7,254 bases of DNA from an uncultured Campylobacter sp. (GTDB lineage Bacteria > Campylobacterota > Campylobacteria > Campylobacterales > Campylobacteraceae), in contig NZ_CAKZTI010000064.1 of the NCBI RefSeq assembly GCF_937921625.1, positions 1 to 7,254 of the forward strand, read 5' to 3'. Below are positions 1-5,915 of this stretch, piece after piece. Numbering within the stretch: the stretch's first letter is position 1; every line of letters starts with the position of its first letter. The translations under genes and the position numbers were made by a program. The notes below the pieces were generated by a model that was not told the DNA's origin, made no database searches, and saw only the letters and a program-made list of their open reading frames with translations.

Positions 1-1183
1 CGGCGGTCGTTTTTTGATTTATCACGCCGATCGCGGCCTCGTCGGCTATGATCGCGGCGATCGTCTGCTCGGGCGTATCCTGCGGGATCGCGATCATATC
101 GAGCCCCACCGAGCAGATCGCGGTCATCGCTTCGAGCTTTTCTAAGCTTAACGAGCCTGCGCGCACTGCGGCGATCATGCCCTCGTCTTCCGAAACCGGT
201 ATAAACGCGCCGCTAAGCCCGCCTACTTGGTTGCACGCCATCACGCCGCCCTTTTTGACCGCGTCGTTTAGTAGCGCAAGCGCAGCCGTCGTGCCGTGCG
301 TGCCGACGCGCTCTAAGCCCATCTCCTCAAGCACGCGCGCGACCGAATCGCCCACCGCCGGAGTCGGAGCTAGCGAGAGATCGACGATGCCAAATTTCAC
401 TCCCAGGCGCTCAGACGCCATTTGCCCTACGAGCTGTCCGATGCGCGTGATCTTAAACGCCGTCTTTTTAACGGTCTCGGCGACCACGTCAAAGCTCGCT
501 CCTCGCACCTTCTCAAGCGCGCGTTTTACGACGCCGGGGCCGCTGACGCCCACGTTTATGACGACCTCGGCCTCGCCCACGCCGTGAAATGCGCCCGCCA
601 TGAAGGGATTATCCTCGACGGCGTTGGCAAACACGACGAGTTTTGCCGCGCCAAGATCGGAAAGCCGCGCGGTTTCTTTTATCACGCGCCCCATGTCGGC
701 GACGGCGCTCATATTTATGCCCGTCTTGGTCGAGCCGATATTTACCGACGAGCAGACCTTTTGCGTCGCGGCGAGCGCGGCGGGGATGGAGTCGATTAAA
801 ATTTTATCGCCCATTGCGTAGCCCTTTTGCACGAGCGCTGAAAAGCCGCCGATAAAGTCGATGCCGACCTTTTTGGCCGCCTCGTCCATCGCTCTAGCAA
901 GCGGGACGTAGTCGGTAGCGTTTGTCGCCGCGCCGATGATGGCGATAGGCGTTACGCAGACGCGCTTATTTACGATCGGGATGCCAAGCTCTGCCGAAAT
1001 TTCATTGCCGACCTTTACTAGATCGCGCGCTTTGTCGGTGATCTTGGCGTAAATTTTCTCCGCTGCCTTGTCGATATCGGGATCGATGCAGTCAAGCAGG
1101 CTGATGCCCATCGTGATCGTGCGGATGTCGAAATTTTGCTCCTCGATCATCGCGATCGTTTCGGTTACGTTTTTGATGTCCAT
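1..1183 (-). CDS. PFL family protein (DUF711, UPF0210), C-terminus cut by window edge
   Basis: The frame opens with ATG at 1183 (MDIKNVTETIAMIEEQNFD) and stays open for 394 codons to the left edge, ending ...ADEAAIGVINQKTTA. Members of this family are about 450 residues long, so some 55-60 C-terminal residues are missing. Recognisable stretches are ITMGISLLDCIDPD near the N-terminus, the glycine-rich GGFSALVQKGYAMGD, and NVGVSGPGVVKRALE in the middle. The family is often called PFL-like because of a distant similarity to pyruvate formate-lyase folds, but its reaction is unknown. The start is supported by AAGG seven bases upstream, overlapping the TAA of the ACT-domain gene, with 9 bp between the genes. 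UPF0237 and UPF0210 genes are neighbours in many bacteria, so the two products probably act together. The family assignment is secure; the function is not known. Confidence 0.93.
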   Translation of the reverse strand, partial: MDIKNVTETIAMIEEQNFDIRTITMGISLLDCIDPDIDKAAEKIYAKITDKARDLVKVGNEISAELGIPIVNKRVCVTPIAIIGAATNATDYVPLARAMDEAAKKVGIDFIGGFSALVQKGYAMGDKILIDSIPAALAATQKVCSSVNIGSTKTGINMSAVADMGRVIKETARLSDLGAAKLVVFANAVEDNPFMAGAFHGVGEAEVVINVGVSGPGVVKRALEKVRGASFDVVAETVKKTAFKITRIGQLVGQMASERLGVKFGIVDLSLAPTPAVGDSVARVLEEMGLERVGTHGTTAALALLNDAVKKGGVMACNQVGGLSGAFIPVSEDEGMIAAVRAGSLSLEKLEAMTAICSVGLDMIAIPQDTPEQTIAAIIADEAAIGVINQKTTA

Positions 1184-1192
1184 CTGTGCGCC

Positions 1193-1459
1193 TTAGATAT
1201 TGTGCATGGCGTCAAAGATCGCCGAGCTTTGGATGTTTATCTTTACTTTTAGCTTTTCGCCTAGCTCGTTTAGCTCCCCCTTTAGAGCCGTGAAGTCCTG
1301 CTTTTCCTCGCTGGAAACCACTGCCATCATCGTAAAAAACTCATCCAAAACCGTCTGGCTGATGTCGTCTATGTTTAGCCTAAGCTGCGCGAGCTTGGCC
1401 GAAACGCCCGCCACTATGCCAACCCTATCCTTACCGATCACCGTTACGATCGCTTTCAC
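1193..1459 (-). CDS. ACT domain-containing protein (UPF0237)
   Basis: This 88-residue protein is a single ACT domain. It begins MKAIVTVIGKDRVGIVAGVS, the beta-strand plus GKDRxGIVA loop that binds small ligands in ACT domains, continues with helix KLAQLRLNIDDISQT, and has a second beta-alpha-beta half through about residue 80. ACT domains usually sense amino acids; the GcvR-like single-domain proteins are the closest functional comparison. No catalytic domain is attached, so a regulatory or ligand-binding role for the downstream PFL-family protein is the likeliest guess. The start codon is GTG (1459-1457), preceded by a clean AAGGAG (1465-1470) five bases upstream. A 55-bp gap separates it from the DUF2628 gene upstream, the largest gap in this block, but I see no clear terminator or promoter there. 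Its ligand is unknown. Confidence 0.93.
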   Translation of the reverse strand: MKAIVTVIGKDRVGIVAGVSAKLAQLRLNIDDISQTVLDEFFTMMAVVSSEEKQDFTALKGELNELGEKLKVKINIQSSAIFDAMHNI

Positions 1460-1514
1460 TCTTACTCCTTTTTAAAATTTATTTAGCTATTTTGAGCGCG
1501 AAAGCCCTTTAAAA

Positions 1515-2015
1515 CTACTGAATTTTGCCGCCGTTTGAAATTATTAGCGCAAACACAATTGCGACAAAAGCGTAAAATATTACCGCGAGCCATATCGCCC
1601 ATCTATTCACGCCGCCGCCCCGCCTTAGGGCTTCATCGTCCTGCTTATCCAGTAGCGCGACAAATCTATAGCAAACGAAATATTTCGCCATAGTTCCGCT
1701 ACTGACGCTAATCGCCATTCCTATACTTCTATCATATTCATCCAAAAACGGAATAAAGCAAGAAATTACCACAACGGCAAATAGGGCTGCGGCAATTTTA
1801 TACTCCTTGCGGTACAGAAAAAAGAACAGCGTGCCGAAAAATCCCCACCAACTCCACGTGCTTACATAATTTAACTCGCGCTGCTTGCCCGCGGCGAAAA
1901 ATTTCTCGCAGGCGCGTGCGTAAATTTCAACCTTGCTAGGAGTTTGCAAGAAAATTTCCAGCTTCTGCCGAAGCAGCTTGCCGTCAGATAAAATTTCTCT
2001 AGCGTAATCCGTCAT
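1515..2015 (-). CDS. DUF2628 domain-containing inner-membrane protein
   Basis: This 166-residue hypothetical membrane protein resembles DUF2628. The diagnostic part is WSWWGFFGTLFFFLYRKEY (about residues 54-72), matching the family pattern of an aromatic W-x-W-x-x-F-F segment, then a hydrophobic helix ending in YRK. It is followed by hydrophobic segments at roughly 74-91, a weaker one around 96-108, and 138-160. Between them lies MAKYFVCYRFVALLDK, similar to the short amphipathic segment that follows in the family. The first 50 residues are soluble and charged, with no signal peptide. The ATG at 2015 has AAGGAGG seven or so bases upstream, overlapping the trpS stop codon, so translation is probably coupled to trpS. 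No function is known for the family, and nothing here ties it to tryptophan metabolism beyond co-transcription. Confidence 0.85.
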   Translation of the reverse strand: MTDYAREILSDGKLLRQKLEIFLQTPSKVEIYARACEKFFAAGKQRELNYVSTWSWWGFFGTLFFFLYRKEYKIAAALFAVVVISCFIPFLDEYDRSIGMAISVSSGTMAKYFVCYRFVALLDKQDDEALRRGGGVNRWAIWLAVIFYAFVAIVFALIISNGGKIQ

Positions 2016-2025
2016 CTCACCCTCC

Positions 2026-2994
2026 TTAGCGATAAATCCCTACGGCAGCGCGAACCTTTTGCATCAATGAAGTAGCCGTCGCAGCCGCCCTTTGCGCGCC
2101 CTGTCTTAGCATCTCATCCAAAATTTCGCGGTGGCTTTGATAGTATTCGAATTTATCTCGCGCGTCTTTGAAGTAGCTAAGCACGAGCTCGTTTAGATAC
2201 GCCTTGAAGTGCCCGTGCCCCTCGCCTCCGCACTCGTAACGAGCCTGCAGCTCCGTCTGCTCCGCTTCGTTTAAAAATAGCTTCGCGATATTATAGACAT
2301 TGCATCCACGCCACTGCTTAGGCGCTTCTAGCGGCTCAGAGGTCGTTACGATACTTGAAATTTGCTTCTTTAGCGTCGCGGCATCTGCAAAAATATCGAT
2401 CGTATTGCCGTAGCTCTTGCTCATCTTCGCGCCGTCTGTACCCGGCACGATCGCCACTTCATCATTTACGCGCGCTTGCGGAATAGTTAAAATTTCGCCG
2501 TGGGCGTTGTTAAATTTAAGCGCGATGTCGCGGGCGATCTCGACGTGCTGGATCTGATCCTTGCCCACAGGCACGACTTCCGCGCTGTATAGCAGGATGT
2601 CCGCCGCCATCAGCACGGGGTAGCTAAACAGATCGTGCTTGCTCTCAAAGCCCTTTGCGATCTTATCTTTGTATGCGTGCGCCCGCTCGAGCAGCCCCAT
2701 CGGCGCATATCCGCTTAAAATCCAGTAAAGCTCCAACACCTCTTTCACGTCGCTTTGCACCCAAAACACCGTCTTTTTCGGATCGATCCCCAGCGATAAA
2801 AACGCCGCGGCAGCCTCGTAGGTGGAATTTTTTAGCTTTGTGCCGTCGCTTACGGACGTGAGCGCATGGTAGTTTGCGATAAACATAAACATCTGCTCGC
2901 CCGCATTTTGCGCATCCACCATCTGCTTGATACTCGCGAAGTAGTTACCCAAATGCAGCTTGCCGCTAGGCTGAAGACCCGTTAAAATTCTCAT
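2026..2994 (-). CDS. trpS: Tryptophanyl-tRNA synthetase
   Basis: This is a class Ic aminoacyl-tRNA synthetase that joins tryptophan to tRNA-Trp in the cytoplasm using ATP. The 322-residue length is normal for bacterial TrpRS. The HIGH-type signature is PSGKLHLGNY (residues 9-18) and the KMSKS loop is present unchanged (residues 190-194) inside PGTDGAKMSKSYGN. MAADILLY and GKDQIQHVE, which line the active site, are also intact. Two ATG codons lie in tandem (2997 and 2994). I prefer the second because the AAGGAG at 3000-3005 is five bases from it but only two from the first, and because homologues begin MRxLTGLQPSG. The gene follows aroK by 10 bp and precedes the DUF2628 gene by 10 bp. No leader peptide, T-box or attenuator is visible in front of it. 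Confidence 0.97.
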   Translation of the reverse strand: MRILTGLQPSGKLHLGNYFASIKQMVDAQNAGEQMFMFIANYHALTSVSDGTKLKNSTYEAAAAFLSLGIDPKKTVFWVQSDVKEVLELYWILSGYAPMGLLERAHAYKDKIAKGFESKHDLFSYPVLMAADILLYSAEVVPVGKDQIQHVEIARDIALKFNNAHGEILTIPQARVNDEVAIVPGTDGAKMSKSYGNTIDIFADAATLKKQISSIVTTSEPLEAPKQWRGCNVYNIAKLFLNEAEQTELQARYECGGEGHGHFKAYLNELVLSYFKDARDKFEYYQSHREILDEMLRQGAQRAAATATSLMQKVRAAVGIYR

Positions 2995-2999
2995 CATTG

Positions 3000-3005
3000 C
3001 TCCTT
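3000..3005 (-). promoter_or_regulatory. Ribosome binding site of trpS, deciding its start
   Basis: AAGGAG read on the minus strand. Spacing is five bases to the ATG at 2994 and two to the ATG at 2997, favouring 2994. It touches the aroK stop codon TAA (3005-3007), an arrangement that suits translational coupling. Confidence 0.75.
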
Positions 3006-3976
3006 TAAATCAAAATCAGATCGCCGTCTATAAAGCCCACGGCGACGTGCTTGCACTTAAAAATTTTAGCGTTAGGCATCTGCTCTCGCAGCTCGCGCAG
3101 AGCCTGCACGAGCAGTTTTAAAACCTGCCGCCACGAAAGCTCGCTTAAAAAATCAAGCTGCAAGCGCAAGCTTTGCGGATAAAACTCATCCTCGTCCTCG
3201 CACGCCCAGTCGTCGTCATCCGCGTCATAACTGCTCGATCCCGCGAGCTGCAGCGCGTAAGGCTCGTAAAGATCGAAGTGCCACGCGATCACCCGCTTTG
3301 GAATTTCCTCGCGTTCTAAGCCCTCCAGTAGCTCACGCAGCTTTTGCTTTAGCGCCTCTTTCTTTTCAAGCTTATCGCTTTTACCCTCTTTGCCGCGCGG
3401 CTCGGAATTTTTGCCGACACCAGAGCACTTCTGCTTAGACATCTTTTTCCCCTTTAAATTTAGCCCGTCGCAGGCAGAGCAAATTTCTTTTACGATCTTT
3501 TTTACGCTTTTATTTTCGACGTCGATTACGATATCGGCCTTTTTTTCATACGCCCCGTCTCTTTCGGCGTGCAGCGCCGCGGCCTTTTGCAGATCCGCTA
3601 ACAGCGGGCGCTTGGCAAATTTTTTCTCCGCGTTCTCGCTATTTTTTAAGCGATTAATGATCCCCTCAAAGCTTGATTTCAGATACACGACGGTGCCGAT
3701 TTTATTTAAATTTTTCACGGCGTAAAAGCCGCCGCCGGTGGAGATCACGGCGCAGCGGACGGACTTTTCTAAAAATTTTGCCAAATCCGCCTCCATCTTT
3801 CTAAAGCTTTGCTCGCCCTGCTCTTTAAAAATTTGCCCGATCTTTTTATTGGCGTAGCTTTCGATCATATCGTCGCAATCGAGCGCGAACATCCCGCTTT
3901 GCGCAGCCAGCGCCCGCGCTACCGTACCCTTGCCGACCCCCATAAAGCCGATGAGTACGATATTACCGCTCTTCAT
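3005..3976 (-). CDS. aroK: Shikimate kinase with an unusual C-terminal extension
   Basis: Residues 1 to about 172 form a complete shikimate kinase, which phosphorylates shikimate to shikimate-3-phosphate on the way to chorismate. Visible features are the P-loop GFMGVGKGT (10-18), the substrate aspartates in LDCDD (33-36), R59 in SFRKME, the GGG loop (81-83), lid arginine R123 in KRPLL, and R139/Y143 in ERDGAY. The family is normally 165-175 residues, but this frame continues to 323. The extra part has a lysine-rich linker, the motif IPKRVIAWHFDLYEPYALQL, a very acidic DADDDDWACEDEDE, a leucine-rich helix and the ending VGFIDGDLILI. I do not recognise it with certainty. An in-frame ATG with a strong ribosome binding site lies at the junction (3442), so the extension may also, or instead, be made separately. 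The ATG at 3976 is chosen over GTG at 3985 because AAGG is eight bases from the ATG and abuts the GTG. It overlaps der by 14 bp. Confidence 0.93.
   Translation of the reverse strand: MKSGNIVLIGFMGVGKGTVARALAAQSGMFALDCDDMIESYANKKIGQIFKEQGEQSFRKMEADLAKFLEKSVRCAVISTGGGFYAVKNLNKIGTVVYLKSSFEGIINRLKNSENAEKKFAKRPLLADLQKAAALHAERDGAYEKKADIVIDVENKSVKKIVKEICSACDGLNLKGKKMSKQKCSGVGKNSEPRGKEGKSDKLEKKEALKQKLRELLEGLEREEIPKRVIAWHFDLYEPYALQLAGSSSYDADDDDWACEDEDEFYPQSLRLQLDFLSELSWRQVLKLLVQALRELREQMPNAKIFKCKHVAVGFIDGDLILI
3440..3462 (-). promoter_or_regulatory. In-frame internal ribosome binding site and ATG inside aroK
   Basis: On the minus strand AAAGGGG (3455-3449) is followed by six bases and ATG (3442-3440), in frame with the aroK extension. 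Initiation here would give a 145-residue protein ending at 3005 (MSKQKCSGVGKNSEP...). A TAA (3462-3460), one base out of frame with aroK, stands immediately before it. The whole arrangement, TAA, ATTT, AAAGGGG, spacer, ATG, looks like a normal Campylobacter gene junction. The extension may therefore be a separate gene that became continuous with aroK through an indel, either real or a sequencing error. Whether ribosomes start here is inference. Confidence 0.55.
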
Positions 3977-5348
3977 CGCTCTCACCTTTTTTGCGCGGCA
4001 GCAGCACTAGCGGACTTCCCGAAAGAGCGAAGCTTGCGCGCAGCCTGTTCATCAAATAGCGCTTGTAGCTGAAATGTAGCGCACTTGGGCGGTTCATTAC
4101 AAGAACGATCTTCGGCGGCGCAAAGCCGATCTGTGCGGCGTAGTAAATTTTAACCGATTTGCCTCGCTCGCGAGGTATCGGATGCGCCTTTATCGCGGCT
4201 TCTACCGCTTCATTGATCCTTGCGGTGCCGAGTTTGCGCGTGAAATTTGAATAAACATCCAAAATGAGCGGGTAAATTTTATGTATCCGCTTCCTGTCCG
4301 TCGCGCTGACGCTGATGATCGGCGCGTAGGAAAGAAATTTAAACCTATCTCTCAAATCGCGGCAAAACTCATCGTAATCGCGCTCGCAAAGATCCCATTT
4401 GTTTAAAATTATGATGAGCCCGAGTTCAAATTTAGCCGCAAGCCCCGCGATGCGCTCGTCCAGCTCGTTTAGCGGCTCGCTTGCGTCAAGCACCAAAAGC
4501 GCGATGTCGGAGTTTTGTAAAATTTTTTCGGTGCGATTTAGCGCGAAACGCTCGATGCCTTCGATCTTGCCGCGGCGGCGAATACCCGCCGTGTCGATAA
4601 ACTCGAGCGTGCGCCCTTCAAATTCCGTGCTTTCGTTCACCGGGTCGATCGTCGTGCCCGCATAATCGCTCACGACCGAGCGCTGCGAGCCCACAAGCGC
4701 GTTTAGAAGGCTCGATTTGCCGACGTTTACCCGCCCGATGATACCCACGCCGATAGTTTTACTAGCGTAAAATTCCTCGTCGCGCCCCTCTTTCGGCTCG
4801 CCCTCGTCGTTAAAGCCCTCTATAAAATCATCAAAAATTTCATCCTCGTCCTGCTGCGCGGGCGCAGGGTCTAAAAAGCCGTAGATCCACTCTTTCAGCT
4901 CATCAATGCCGCTATTGTGCGAAACGGAGATCGGGAAAAATTTAACGCCGAATTCGTTAAACTCCCAGCTACGCTCCTCGTCGCGCTTGCCGTCTATTTT
5001 ATTGACCGCCAGGGCGATGGGCTTACCAAGCCTCTGCAGCGAGAAAAATATCCGCCGCTCATCATCGCTCGGAAGCAGCTTGCCGTCCGTCATAAAGATT
5101 ATCAAATCCGCACTCTTTGCCTCGCTTAGCGTCTTAGTCTGCACGCGCGCAAACAGCTCGGAGGTGTCGTCCAAGCCGCCCGAATCGATCACGCGCACGC
5201 GGCGATCGAAAATTTCAGCTTCGATTCTATTGGTATCGCGCGTCGTGCCCGCAACGTCGCTCGTGATGGCGATGCGAGCGCCCGCTAGGCGGTTAAAAAG
5301 GCTCGACTTGCCGACGTTGGGGCGCCCGATGATGATCAAACTTTTCAC
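3963..5348 (-). CDS. der: Ribosome biogenesis GTPase Der (EngA)
   Basis: Der is an essential tandem GTPase that helps mature the 50S ribosomal subunit. With the start chosen here it has 461 residues, a normal length. GTPase domain 1 shows GRPNVGKS (8-15), AGTTRD (33-38), DSGGL (55-59) and NKID (116-119). Domain 2 shows GRVNVGKS (205-212), AGTTID (230-235), DTAG (252-255) and NKWD (316-319). An acidic linker (about 160-195) joins them, and the C-terminal KH-like domain fills roughly 370-461. The start is GTG at 5348: AAGGA (5354-5358) is five bases upstream and homologues begin close to the first P-loop. An upstream in-frame TTG at 5384 would lie beyond the -10 box at 5374-5379 and is rejected. 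It is first in the leftward block and overlaps aroK. Valine replaces the usual proline in the second P-loop, a minor change. Confidence 0.97.
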   Translation of the reverse strand: MKSLIIIGRPNVGKSSLFNRLAGARIAITSDVAGTTRDTNRIEAEIFDRRVRVIDSGGLDDTSELFARVQTKTLSEAKSADLIIFMTDGKLLPSDDERRIFFSLQRLGKPIALAVNKIDGKRDEERSWEFNEFGVKFFPISVSHNSGIDELKEWIYGFLDPAPAQQDEDEIFDDFIEGFNDEGEPKEGRDEEFYASKTIGVGIIGRVNVGKSSLLNALVGSQRSVVSDYAGTTIDPVNESTEFEGRTLEFIDTAGIRRRGKIEGIERFALNRTEKILQNSDIALLVLDASEPLNELDERIAGLAAKFELGLIIILNKWDLCERDYDEFCRDLRDRFKFLSYAPIISVSATDRKRIHKIYPLILDVYSNFTRKLGTARINEAVEAAIKAHPIPRERGKSVKIYYAAQIGFAPPKIVLVMNRPSALHFSYKRYLMNRLRASFALSGSPLVLLPRKKGESDEER

Positions 5349-5373
5349 GTTCGTCCTTGTAGTTTTTGGCGCG

Positions 5374-5379
5374 ATTATA
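5374..5379 (-). promoter_or_regulatory. Putative sigma-70 -10 box for the der block
   Basis: Minus-strand TATAAT preceded by TTTTTGGT, the T-rich context typical of Campylobacter promoters, which lack a conserved -35. Transcription would begin near 5366-5368, giving a leader of about 19 bases that contains the AAGGA of der. No other promoter of similar quality is seen within the leftward block, so it may drive der, aroK, trpS and the genes after them. Confidence 0.7.
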
Positions 5380-5384
5380 ACCAA

Positions 5385-5660
5385 AAATAGATTAAAGCCA
5401 AATTCTACGCGCTCGCTCGCGGAAGTAAGCGGCGAAATTTTATCGCGACACTAGCGGGACGCCGCACGGACGCAAGGCATCAAAACGCGCGATCCATCGC
5501 CACGGATGACGCAAAACTGGAGCTACGCGTAAAATTTATAAAATTTTAAAACCGAAGCCTGGGCGCGAAGTACAAAACCGAGCGGTCGCACGGGGTGCGC
5601 AAAAGCAGGCGGTGCGGCGAAATATTAAAACGGCGGAATATTAAAATTTAATCATTATGC
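5385..5660. other. Divergent intergenic region without a recognisable gene
   Basis: The full gene-free stretch between the der and remnant start codons is 5349-5691. I found no coding frame with a plausible start and product, no tRNA and no CRISPR-like array. It contains an AT-rich palindrome, AAAATTT-ATA-AAATTTT (5531-5547), which has TATAAA on one strand and TATAAAT on the other. It also holds a GC-rich stretch (about 5551-5618) and the 16-bp tandem repeat described separately. It is longer than two simple promoters need, so an unannotated small RNA or regulator sites are possible but unproven. Confidence 0.5.
5615..5646. repeat. Two tandem copies of a 16-bp repeat
   Basis: CGGCGAAATATTAAAA (5615-5630) is followed directly by CGGCGGAATATTAAAA (5631-5646), identical at 15 of 16 positions. 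Each copy contains the palindrome AATATT. The second copy ends 17 bp before the TATAAT at 5664, so the pair covers the -35 region and sequence upstream of the rightward promoter. It could be a double operator or a simple slippage duplication. Confidence 0.85.
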
Positions 5661-5663
5661 GTG

Positions 5664-5687
5664 TATAATTTCGCAAATTTAAAGGGG
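5664..5687 (+). promoter_or_regulatory. Putative -10 box and ribosome binding site for the transporter unit
   Basis: TATAAT (5664-5669) is followed by AAATTTAAAGGGG, whose AAAGGGG (5681-5687) is four bases from the ATG at 5692. These are the best rightward expression signals in the window. They sit in front of the truncated transporter remnant, not the intact gene, and would leave a leader of only about 17 bases. Confidence 0.65.
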
Positions 5688-5691
5688 CGCG

Positions 5692-5895
5692 ATGAAATAC
5701 AACAACTTCTTGCTGCACCATCTAAGCGTGTATTATATGCTGATGGCGTGCTTTTACAACTCTCTTACGGGCGTTTTTGCCAAGCTTTTGGGCGCGCAAA
5801 TTTCACCCCCTCGCATCGCGCTCTTTCGCGATACGACGAAAATTTTGATCCCGCTTTATAAAATAAAGACGCGCCTCTGCGCGGCACGCTCGTAG
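5692..5895 (+). pseudogene. Remnant of an EamA/DMT-family transporter (N-terminal fragment)
   Basis: This frame encodes 67 residues (MKYNNFLLHHLSVYYMLMAC...) ending at TAG. Over residues about 9-59 it aligns without gaps to the start of the intact transporter immediately downstream, with 21 of 51 positions identical by eye, including HL-x-VYYML, FY, LxG, AK and FR. It then loses similarity (PLYKIKTRLCAARS) and stops, so only the first membrane helix and part of the second remain. The other eight helices of a DMT transporter are absent, not merely frameshifted. At about 41% identity it is an old paralogue rather than a fresh duplication. It cannot be a transporter on its own, but it keeps a good promoter and ribosome binding site and may now serve as a translated leader for the next gene. 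An alternative is a genuine small membrane protein. Confidence 0.7.
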
Positions 5896-5915
5896 CGAAC
5901 CGAAAGTAGCAGGCG

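Noticed and set aside
48..587. Long open frame on the plus strand
   Set aside because: It lies opposite the well-supported PFL-family gene, has a low-complexity Ser/Pro/Thr/Ala-rich product and no ribosome binding site; it is a shadow of the GC-rich minus-strand codons. The plus-strand frames at 422-855 are the same.
1460..1514. Possible separate promoter or terminator before the ACT-domain gene
   Set aside because: Only a weak GGGC/GCTC stem and AT-rich sequence without a clear TATAAT are present; I could not support either.
3977..3985. GTG start for aroK three codons upstream
   Set aside because: AAGG directly abuts this GTG, leaving no spacer, whereas the ATG at 3976 has suitable spacing and matches the family N-terminus.
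5349..5384. Upstream TTG start for der giving 12 more residues
   Set aside because: The extra codons overlap the TATAAT box and the likely transcription start, and they lack a ribosome binding site; GTG at 5348 has AAGGA at the right distance.
4906..5454. Plus-strand frame of 182 codons across the start of der
   Set aside because: It is antisense to the first GTPase domain of der and the der promoter, with a Ser/Leu/Arg-rich product matching nothing I know.
5661..5861. Overlapping plus-strand frame (GTG start) in another phase over the transporter remnant
   Set aside because: Its product has no membrane segments or recognisable motifs, and it starts inside the promoter -10 box; the 5692 frame aligns to the neighbouring transporter.
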